A stretch of DNA of 64,000 nucleotides, taken from the NCBI GenBank assembly GCA_026770025.1, contig JAMXDE010000008.1, positions 1,922,001 to 1,986,000 on the forward strand, given 5' to 3'. The translations under genes were made by a program, and so were the position numbers. The notes below the pieces were generated by a model. The model searched no databases, had not been told where the DNA came from, and saw nothing but the letters and a program-made list of their open reading frames with translations. This DNA is from Craspedostauros australis (taxonomy: Eukaryota; Bacillariophyta; Bacillariophyceae; Mastogloiales; Achnanthaceae). Below are positions 56,405 to 64,000 of the stretch, piece after piece (within the stretch, counting starts at the first letter, position 1; the number at the start of each line of letters is the position of its first letter).

Positions 56405-56457
56405 GTCTCAGGAGACCAAGCGGATTCGAGGGGTGCCAAAATTGGTCTCCTCAGACC
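56405..56457. repeat. Left subterminal palindromic repeats
   Basis: Two GGTCTC-type near-palindromes, GTCTCAGGAGAC (56405-56416) and GGTCTCCTCAGACC (56444-56457), separated by 27 bases. The second is preceded by GCCAAAATT. The spacing and flanks resemble the pair at 1540-1597. Confidence 0.75.
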
Positions 56458-56823
56458 AAAATCAAGCAACGCGACGTTTTATCGCGATGGCATTTTCTTC
56501 GACCACCTCGACTAAAACTATTTGTTCGCGCTCACTTTTTCCCCCCCTCATATCGTTTTTTCCGATTTCTCAATGTCCTGGCATGCCCTCCTGCTTACTA
56601 TGGCTCAATGCTTCTCCTGGATGCATTGAGCCACTTGCATCTCATCACAGTTCTTCGTATACATACGTTCATTGCATGCTTATCCACGTCCTCCACGCTC
56701 TTCACAGGACATGATCGTTCCGCAGCGTTCTTCCTCTTGCATCACAATGATTTGTGACCACGCCTCTTCACAGGAACGATACACCACCCCGTATTTGATG
56801 GACATTTGTGTGTTATTACTTTG

Positions 56824-59537
56824 CTATATGTTACATCTCGACCCATTCCCATGGCTGTACTTTCCTTGTTGAGCTGCTGCGCGCGTCCGCGGTCGTTGTG
56901 GAGTTGTCTCCGAGCGCGTCTGCCGTCTCTGTGGAGCTGGTGCATCGGTGTTTTGCACCACCCCCACTTGGTACATCGCCTTCACTTGCCTTCCCTTGCC
57001 GCCCACTCCAACACAGTGGAGGGCCTGCTTCATGAGGGGAGCTTTGTTTTTGTGGCCCAGCGTTTCGAGCTTTCCAGCCTTGCCCCAAACCAACTTCATG
57101 AACCACAATTGTAACATGAGAGACGTGAGGTTGTGGTCAAGCTTGTGCATCCACTGTGAAGTGGTGATTCCTGCCTGGAAACTGGATGGATGGTCAGGCT
57201 CCTGCTCGATCTCCTTCATCGCCAGGGCAACCAATCTCTCCACAACCTTCTCTCGTGGCATTTTTGTCACATTGGTGTTGGGGAGACGATCTTTGAGGTC
57301 TTTCTTGAGGGAGGCGTCGCTGACAGCCACGAATCGCCGTCGAACCTTGTCGTCATCAGCAAGGATGGTGCGGAGCATTTTGCATCGTGTGGCTTTGCTT
57401 CGCTGGGCCTTGCTGCGGTAAAACATAACCATGAGTTCGATGAAGTCTTTGTCTGAGAAGGTGTCCTCTTCAGGGGGATCGTCGCGGAGAGAGGAGAGAA
57501 GTGCAGTTTCAACATGACAGGAATTGAAGGTGGGAGATGTGAGTTTGGAGTATAAATCAAGTGCGCGCAATCTCGCCTTTTCTGCTCGCAATGCTTGAAG
57601 GTACTTCGCCTTCCAACCAAGCACGTCATATCCCAAGTAGCGGCCAATGCACTCCCATGCAGGTTGATTGAATATGGTGGCGTTGTCAGCATTGCACCAC
57701 TCTCCGCTTTCAAGCACCTTCTGTATCATGCTGTAGGTGGAGGTGCTCGTGAACGCGAAGCGGCGGTGGACGAACCACAGATGGTCACCCTGGCCACAGG
57801 TGAGTCCATCCACAGGTAGATCCCACACCATGTCTGCCCAACGCTGTTTCACATTCTTGGATGCGGCAGCCACAATGCCGGTTGCGCCAAGGGGAGTTTG
57901 GGATATGGCAGCTCTGACTGCCGACGAGCGTGTTGGATTGACAGTGCATGTTTGGAAGAAGTGTGGGTAGTGTGGGGATCTTTGATTGTTCCCATGCTTG
58001 TCCTCCACCATGTCTTGGTACTTTTGTTGGTCACTGGCATTGCTGAGGGTGAGGTCCCACTCGAAGCCACTCGATCTTGTGGAGAGTGCAAGTACAGTTT
58101 GTTCGTTGAGTCGGTATCCATAGCATGTCAATTGTCGTTTGCCAATGCTGTTGGTGACAGCGCTATGCACCATCCTTGGCCCCTTCCTCCCAATATTCAT
58201 CTGGAGTGCACCCTTGCCAATGGATGGGCCAAAGGTGAATGGTAGGTATCCAGCTCGCATGTGTGTACCCTCCAGATTGGCACCCCTGGTAGTGAGGAAG
58301 ATGGTGGTGCTGCGGCAGTTGTATCCTTGATCTGTCGTGAGGGTTAGATTTCAAAAAGAACCATCTGGTCCTTTTAGTTGGGTGAACAACCGATAGGTGT
58401 TGTCATCCAACCCATCTTGGCAAGCAGCCAACCCCACAACAAGTCCAGAAGCAGACTGGACAAGAGTGTTCAGGGTTAATCTGAAGGAACGCAGAAGACG
58501 GAAACGAGACGGAGACCTGGGGTGAGGAATTGAAATATGAAATGGAGATGCCACCCCTCTGCAACAAAACACACAATGCTGTTCGTCACTTACCCATTAC
58601 GATTTACATGAGTATGTCTCATGCCAAACAGATAGCTGCTCTCCGCACAGCTGCTGCAATGGACCTTGTCATCATCCAATGTGACGATCCGATTCGGGCA
58701 ACGATGCCGAAGACAAAGAATCTCAAGCGTCAAGTTAAAAGCACTTTCCAATTCGGTCCAAACAAAGCGATGACCATTCCGAGAGACAGGGTTTCCATTG
58801 CGTCGAATACGGTCCCAGAGATTGATGTAGTGCTGTCTGGTGGGAAAGCTGGGAAACGTGGCAGCGTTGCCGCCATCGTAGAGCCAACGAACGGTGCCGC
58901 CTTCCACCATCTGTGATGTGATGGCATAGAGGAACTCCATGTACTCAGCATATGAGAAACCCAGCCCGCTTGGGCCAAATGCACGGATGAAAATGGGAGA
59001 TGTGGGGCCCAGCACATCGTGGATCAAGTCATGGGGTGTTGGCACGTATGGTGGAGACCCAGGAGGACTCTTGGGGAAGCGCTGCAAGACAGCTGTTCGC
59101 AGTGAACGAATCTCTTCCTTTGCATGGAGGAGAGCGAGCTTCTGGGCTTCTCCAACAGTCACATTTGTTGCATGCTTGTAGGCCGAGAGCACCTTCCACT
59201 CCACAGAGATCTCCCTACTCCCCTTCTTTGGAGGGAGGACAATGCGATGGCTGTAGCCAGGAAGCGAGCACGGTTGGACTCCAAAATTGCCAACAGGATC
59301 TGGAGGCACCACTGTAGGCACCGCACCCTTGTCATCACTGTTGACACAGATGCCATCTCCTTCTTCTTCATGGGTGTGTTTGCCTGCATCACCCATTCCA
59401 TCATCCAAAACTTGTCCAAAGGGATGAAGCTGCTGGGATGGAGAGACATTGCCATGGCCGGTTGTTGCAAGTGGAGTGGAAGCTGTGGGCAAGTTGTCAT
59501 TGGCATTGGGAGCATCAGGTGGAAGAGAAGATGCCAT
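56824..59537 (-). pseudogene. Transposase-like gene with frameshift/mini-intron and in-frame stop
   Basis: The minus-strand coding region starts at the ATG at 59537 (MASSLPPDAPNAND). It runs to 58590, shifts frame near 58558-58593, continues 58557-58351 to a TGA, and resumes in the same frame to 56824. About 890 codons remain. A typical RNase-H-like pattern is visible: a strand with acidic residues (RIVTLDDDKVHC), then LTLTTDQGYNCRST followed by GANLEGTHMRAGYLPFTFG, as in DDE transposases with a D-x-G-Y second aspartate motif. Downstream are Trp/Cys-rich and Lys/Arg-rich segments ending in a basic Gln/Arg tail. The frame change coincides with a perfect GTAAGT...TTTTGTTGCAG of 35 nt, which could be a very small intron. 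The TGA at 58353-58351 lies just before the second aspartate strand and would truncate the protein, so the copy is probably dead. Confidence 0.65.
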
Positions 59538-59830
59538 GATGAAGGTGACGTATTGAAGAAGGCAAGCTGGAAGAAGAAGGCAGTATGGGGGATGCTGTGA
59601 ATGATAAGCAAGGAGGTGCGAGGTTGATGATGGGATGAAATGAACCACAGCAGGCAAGGAGGTTGGAGAGGGAGGGTTGTTGCCATCTGGAGGAAAGCGA
59701 AGAAACAATGACGATGAAGAAAATCTTGGAGGAGAAGATGTCAGAACGAAGAGCTGGCAGAGTTTCTTTTAGTCGAAGTATTCGACCGCAAAATCCTATC
59801 GTGGAGATTTATCACGTGGAACTGAAAATT

Positions 59831-59912
59831 GTCTCCTCAGACCGGATTTTGGCGAACCTCCGGGTAACTTTGTCTCCTGAGCCCAAAATGGCCATTTTTG
59901 GTCTCCCCAGAC
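59831..59912. repeat. Right subterminal palindromic repeats
   Basis: Three copies of the same family: GTCTCCTCAGACC (59831-59843), GTCTCCTGAG (59872-59881) and GGTCTCCCCAGAC (59900-59912). The first matches the left-end copy exactly. Confidence 0.75.
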
Positions 59913-59920
59913 AGAATCTG

Positions 59921-59933
59921 TCCTCATGGATAT
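59921..59933 (-). repeat. Right terminal inverted repeat
   Basis: TCCTCATGGATAT on the plus strand, the exact reverse complement of 56364-56376. Confidence 0.85.
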
Positions 59934-60576
59934 AGGAGATGAATCTAGCATCACATGCCTGAACAACATTGAGCCTATTCACACGATTGCCGCTTCCTCA
60001 AGTCGTCACAGTTGATTGTCTCATTGGATTTGCGGGGTTGAACTTGTTACGAGTGCGACGAGGAAGGATCGTTGTTGGACAAGGATCTCAAAGTTCTCAT
60101 CAAATCTTCACAAGATTGGAATCGCGCTCGCACACACCATCACAACAAGAACGACGCAAGAGAACATTCCAAACTGCGCGCGTCGTGATCGATTCTGACT
60201 CGTGTTAAAAAAGTGAGCAGTCCAACATGCGACAATATGTAAATAATACGGACATGAATAAATACATTAAAAGCGGTGCGCAATGCGACACGCGAAGTCC
60301 GTATCGCCATTTTTTTTTAGGTTCGTCTCGCCAAATCGATGGGTGTTGTTCTTCGCTTTCCCAGATGTCACGGATGACGGCAACGACGATGCTGATGGGA
60401 TGATTGCGATAGTTGCGATGTTTGTGATAGCTGTGATACGAGAACAAAAACAAGATCAACATCATCAAAAGAGGACTCCTCTCCATCTTGCGTTTGCCAC
60501 CTGACTCCATTCTGCAGCACATCCAATCACCAACGTCAAGCGTAACCCGATACGATACGAAAGAGGGTTGGTGACC
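59934..60576. other. Intergenic, upstream of the last gene
   Basis: Spacer and probable leader. A T-run lies at 60310-60318. No gene is supported. Confidence 0.45.
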
Positions 60577-63500
60577 ATGGCGACGCCAACCAGCGGCAGC
60601 GGCAGCGCATCGCCGCATCATGCCAACCAGGAGGGACTGTCCACGCTGGTGGCCGGCCGCAAGAGCAGCGCCCTGCCCTCGCGCGAACGCGTCTCTGCGG
60701 CCATCGCGATGGTGCGAGCCCAGCAGGGCACGCCGACCAACGTGACACCGAAGCGCTTCTCCCGCATCAAGGGCCTGGATCAGCTGCGGAACTTCAAGAA
60801 GACAACGCGCAAATCATCCACCGATGAGAATCAAAGCGGGAATGGCAACGTTCTGGGTACACCCAAGTGGAACAGCCCAGGTCCATCGCAATCCGTTGCG
60901 ACAGCGGCAATTGCAGCTGTGACGGCGACCGCGGCGGCAGCAGCAGCAGCGACGAAGGAAACGTCGTCACCCAAGGCAGAGGGCGATGCTGGTGGTGGTA
61001 ATGGTCTGCCCAACCAACCCTCCATGCAAGATCCAAGGGATGATGTCGAGGGATCTCACATTGGCATTGGCAATGGCAATGCCACTAGCGACGCCAACAG
61101 CAACGGCAACGACAACGGCATCAATGACGAAGACGATATGATCACATTGATGAGAGAACAGGACGGAAACTCCGACGACGACGGCGAGGTGGTGGCGACC
61201 GAACCAGCACCAGAGGACTACGTGATTCCCGGTGCACCCAGCTTCACACAGAGCGCTCCTGCCGCAGCCGCTGCGCTGACCAGCACACTGTCAGAGGAAG
61301 ATCCCATCATGCGCATGCGCGGACCATCCTTCGACAGCAGTGATGAAGATGACATTGAAGGAAGCAACAGCGATGTCGATGTGGATCCCTCCACTCTTGC
61401 CGGCATCGCAGCTTACATTGATGCCGTCACCGCGGGCAGCTCGCCGGCCAAACATGATGACGAGGATGACGACGACGACGAGGATTCGATCCCATCCGAC
61501 ATTCCAGACGAGACCGAGGCAGGCGTGCTCAATTTCCTCGACAGGTTGGAACAGAAACGGGTTGCCAAAGACGCACCGACGACGCCGCATGGCACACCGC
61601 AGCCAACTTTCAGCGAGGACGACGTCATTCCAATCTACGAAAAGCTGCAGCAGACCAACCAACAGGACGAGGTCACTCACGATCCTCCTGGCACGCATCA
61701 TGTGCGTGAAACAACGACGCAGAAGAACGATCCTCCGACACCCACCTCCGCAATCATTACGGAATCTGCGTCGTCTCAAGACCTTGTCAGGGCGGACTCG
61801 CAGGACGATCAAGATGTCAACGTCAAGGATGAAGCAGGTGGAGACGCACCCATCATTGCAGCAGCAGCTCAAGCCGCAGCACCGGCAGCAGTTGGAGCAG
61901 TGACCGGAGCTGCTGTGGTTGCATCAAGCAACAGCGCTTCTGATGGTGATTGCCCACCGTTCGACGACATGGATGATGCAATCATAACCCAACGCACTAC
62001 GGAGGACCCCGAAGTCACGAGTGCTGGTACTGATGCTCATAGTGATGCTGCGGAAGACAACACCGATGACAACAACAGCACCAGCGAAGACAGCGAACCG
62101 GAACCAGACATCGATACAGAAGATGAAGCTTCATTTCCGGAAGAACAAGCCCCGATGGACCTCACACCACGAAATCCAGCCAGAATCATCCGACCACCCC
62201 CTGTGCCTGAGGTGAACGCTGCTAATCAGGTCAAGTCCAGCCGCGCACCGAGCAACGGTATTAGTACTGCACCCAGCGTGTGCACCACCGCCTTCCCAAG
62301 TTTCGGCGAAGAGGAGTCCATCGACGCTGTTGATTCCATCATCGTCATCCATGAATCTTATTCCGATTACGGCGAAGGTCAAGCGCCGGTGGATCACAAG
62401 CTCAATGTCATCACGGAGGACAATGGACGTGGTGACAGCACCGCACACGAGGGTGATGCACACAACGACAAATACGTCAGCGTCCACAGCGTCCACGATG
62501 TTCATGACGATGCGGTCGACGACGATCGCTATCAAATCCTTTCCATGCAAACCAGCACGCAGGAGGAAGACGTCAACGAGGGTGATGAACAAGAACCTAT
62601 CGACGCTCACCTCGCCGAAGCAGCTGTGGCTGCAGGTGTGGCTGTTGCTGTCGTCGGGGCTGCCGCAGCAGCTACGCCCATGGTCACCGGTGATGTTCGA
62701 GATGACGAAGCGAATGTCTCCGGCAGCGCACAAGATCAATCGGAGGAGCTGGACGTGGAGGACCAACAGCTCACCTTGAGCATGGAACCATCGGGAGATT
62801 ATGATACCGCCGACGACGACGATGACGATGATCGCAACTTCCTGGATGAGTTGCTGGACAACGAACAGGTGCATTCCATGCCATCGTCCGCCTGCAGCGA
62901 GGAACTGATTGCTCAACCATCGAGCAGCTACGCCCGTGCTCCCACCAACTCGTACGCCGACCAACTCCAGTCAACCGCCAGCGAACTCGATACCTTCATC
63001 TCGGCCGCGGCCGTGCCTTCCACTGTCAGCGACGCTTCAGAGGAGGAGGAGGAGGAGGAGGAGGAGGAAAAGAAGGACGAAAGCAACCAGCAAGCGACAG
63101 ATGGAAGCGGCGATGCTCGTGGATTCGACAGCAGCGTTCTCGGTGATGGCAACATGACGACTTCCTACAAGGACGAAGCTCCGCCGTTGCTGCAGCTTGA
63201 TTCTGTCGTGGAAAGCGTCACGAATGACCAAGACCAAAAGGACGACGACGACGCGGGTCCAGTGGACGATGCAGCACAGGAGCTGCTTCGCAAGAATCTC
63301 CCACCTTCGCCCAACAAGCAACGCCAGCCAAAGAACGTGGGCTCGGCTTTCCACACCGAGATCATGCTCGACGAAGAGGAAGAGTGCGTCGAGGTTCTGG
63401 GCAACGAAATGAACGAGCCTGGCGGTCAGCGCCTTGTCTCGCCCAAGTACGACGAACAGCAGAACAATCCATCCGCAAACATGCCGATGGACTTGCTTTC

Positions 63501-64000
63501 TGGCTGGCACGATCCGGCTCAGCATGGTCAGCAGGTGGACCCACAAGGCTTGTCGCCACGGGAGGATGACCGGCGTCGGTTGTCCGTCGATCCATCCTAC
63601 CAAGATGACGACACTGATGCTGATACTGATACTGACGCCGATGCTAATGGTGCTGATACGGATTCTTATGCTGATGAAGACGCCGATGACGATGACGATC
63701 AACAAGGCATGGGGTTTGCAAACAGCAGCGAGCAGGAGGAGGATGATGATGAATTCAACGAAACGGCAAGCGACGTCGACGAGCGCAACCAGCGTCGCTA
63801 CAACGACCAAGATGGTGTCAACCGCATGGCCTCCGCGGACGAGACAGTGCAAGGATTCCGAGCCAAGCCATCTCTGCTGAGTGCCAAGTCCTCCACAACT
63901 TCGGCCTCGGATCACCTGCGCAGTCGGGGTTGCGATTTGTCTGGTCATACCACCGCCAGCGGCAAGATCAGCAACACCCAGAATAACAACGGTCATTCTG
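60577..64000 (+). CDS. Very acidic disordered protein, 3' end beyond window
   Basis: Frame open without a stop from the ATG at 60577 (ACCATGG context) to the window end: 1141 codons so far. No catalytic domain is recognised. Residues ~15-90 are basic and helical (GRKSSALPSRERVSAAIAMV, then KRFSRIKGLDQLRNFKK) and look like the only folded or interacting part. The rest is Asp/Glu/Ser/Thr/Asn-rich with several poly-Ala patches (~110-125, ~430-445, ~685-700), Asp runs and an 11-residue Glu run near 825. Short motifs recur, such as DDDDD blocks and IPSDIPDE-like phrases. The composition contrasts with the basic protein at 19982-25075. GC content and codon use match the neighbours. A scaffold, chromatin or matrix role is possible, but nothing in the sequence settles it. 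The C terminus is missing here. Confidence 0.7.
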   Translation, partial: MATPTSGSGSASPHHANQEGLSTLVAGRKSSALPSRERVSAAIAMVRAQQGTPTNVTPKRFSRIKGLDQLRNFKKTTRKSSTDENQSGNGNVLGTPKWNSPGPSQSVATAAIAAVTATAAAAAAATKETSSPKAEGDAGGGNGLPNQPSMQDPRDDVEGSHIGIGNGNATSDANSNGNDNGINDEDDMITLMREQDGNSDDDGEVVATEPAPEDYVIPGAPSFTQSAPAAAAALTSTLSEEDPIMRMRGPSFDSSDEDDIEGSNSDVDVDPSTLAGIAAYIDAVTAGSSPAKHDDEDDDDDEDSIPSDIPDETEAGVLNFLDRLEQKRVAKDAPTTPHGTPQPTFSEDDVIPIYEKLQQTNQQDEVTHDPPGTHHVRETTTQKNDPPTPTSAIITESASSQDLVRADSQDDQDVNVKDEAGGDAPIIAAAAQAAAPAAVGAVTGAAVVASSNSASDGDCPPFDDMDDAIITQRTTEDPEVTSAGTDAHSDAAEDNTDDNNSTSEDSEPEPDIDTEDEASFPEEQAPMDLTPRNPARIIRPPPVPEVNAANQVKSSRAPSNGISTAPSVCTTAFPSFGEEESIDAVDSIIVIHESYSDYGEGQAPVDHKLNVITEDNGRGDSTAHEGDAHNDKYVSVHSVHDVHDDAVDDDRYQILSMQTSTQEEDVNEGDEQEPIDAHLAEAAVAAGVAVAVVGAAAAATPMVTGDVRDDEANVSGSAQDQSEELDVEDQQLTLSMEPSGDYDTADDDDDDDRNFLDELLDNEQVHSMPSSACSEELIAQPSSSYARAPTNSYADQLQSTASELDTFISAAAVPSTVSDASEEEEEEEEEEKKDESNQQATDGSGDARGFDSSVLGDGNMTTSYKDEAPPLLQLDSVVESVTNDQDQKDDDDAGPVDDAAQELLRKNLPPSPNKQRQPKNVGSAFHTEIMLDEEEECVEVLGNEMNEPGGQRLVSPKYDEQQNNPSANMPMDLLSGWHDPAQHGQQVDPQGLSPREDDRRRLSVDPSYQDDDTDADTDTDADANGADTDSYADEDADDDDDQQGMGFANSSEQEEDDDEFNETASDVDERNQRRYNDQDGVNRMASADETVQGFRAKPSLLSAKSSTTSASDHLRSRGCDLSGHTTASGKISNTQNNNGHS

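Larger units (their letters stand above)
56364..59933. mobile_element. 3.57-kb DNA transposon with terminal inverted repeats, inactivated
   Basis: The ends are exact 13-bp inverted repeats, ATATCCATGAGGA (56364-56376) and its complement (59921-59933). If the outer TA (56365-56366 and 59931-59932) is target duplication, the repeat is TCCATGAGGA and the insertion is of TA type. Inside each end lie clustered copies of a GGTCTCCTCAGACC-like near-palindrome: at 56405-56416 and 56444-56457 on the left, and at 59831-59843, 59872-59881 and 59900-59912 on the right. These are likely transposase-binding sites. The interior carries one long minus-strand coding region with RNase-H-like (DDE) transposase features, broken by a stop codon. 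This arrangement marks a class II element. The superfamily was not assigned. Confidence 0.82.

Noticed and set aside
58351-58353. Selenocysteine or mini-intron reading of the in-frame TGA
   Set aside because: A 30-nt GT...AG segment covering the TGA exists, but removing it would delete most of the strand leading to TTDQGY. The position and context give no sign of a selenoprotein. A nonsense mutation in a dead transposon is simpler.

Overview
This window is nuclear DNA of a photosynthetic eukaryote with a secondary plastid, most likely a diatom. The genes carry GT-AG spliceosomal introns. Two proteins (starts at 16086 and 46795) begin with a bipartite-type plastid presequence whose signal peptide ends in an ASAFAP-like motif (ADA|FAVP and ATA|FAP), a hallmark of diatoms and related stramenopile algae. 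The core genes are typical eukaryotic ones (SMC3, SPT16, RPN7, a DDX49/Dbp8 helicase, tRNA-Lys), and there is no bacterial-style operon organisation. The assignment to diatoms is inference; no rRNA or organellar gene is present to settle it.

Layout. 1-5.8 kb is gene-poor: transposon-like palindromes near 1.55 kb, then satellite-like DNA with two unrelated tandem arrays that share a 48-bp period (3.55-3.78 and 4.19-4.51 kb) and a ~171-bp direct repeat. 5.8-19 kb holds a ribosome-biogenesis DEAD-box helicase (+), cohesin subunit SMC3 (-), a C19orf12-like glycine-zipper protein (-) and a plastid-targeted HAT-repeat RNA-maturation protein (+). 20-25 kb is one 1697-residue basic, disordered protein with ~118-residue internal repeats. 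27.8-35.5 kb holds an uncharacterised stramenopile-type protein, an ankyrin-repeat protein (-) and a secretory M20D amidohydrolase (+). 35.8-42.2 kb holds FACT subunit SPT16 (-) and proteasome lid subunit RPN7 (+), divergently arranged. 42.9-51.1 kb holds an 84-residue membrane microprotein (-), a U2AF large-subunit-like splicing factor, a plastid protein and a START-domain protein. After tRNA-Lys(UUU) at 51.4 kb comes a four-exon metacaspase (53.1-55.9 kb). A 3.57-kb DNA transposon with 13-bp terminal inverted repeats and a broken DDE-like transposase occupies 56.36-59.93 kb. The window ends inside a very acidic protein of more than 1141 residues.

The genes do not form one pathway. They are independent housekeeping units (chromatin, cohesion, protein turnover, splicing, ribosome assembly) with lineage-specific proteins between them. 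The fifteen introns I could place are 198-700 nt long, and nine of them fall between 254 and 285 nt. The most novel items are the transposon and its apparent relative at the window start, the U2AF-like protein with a duplicated first RRM, the RS-rich metacaspase with an altered catalytic-cysteine motif, and the repeat-built disordered proteins. Exon boundaries were placed by eye from splice consensus, phase and conserved protein sequence.
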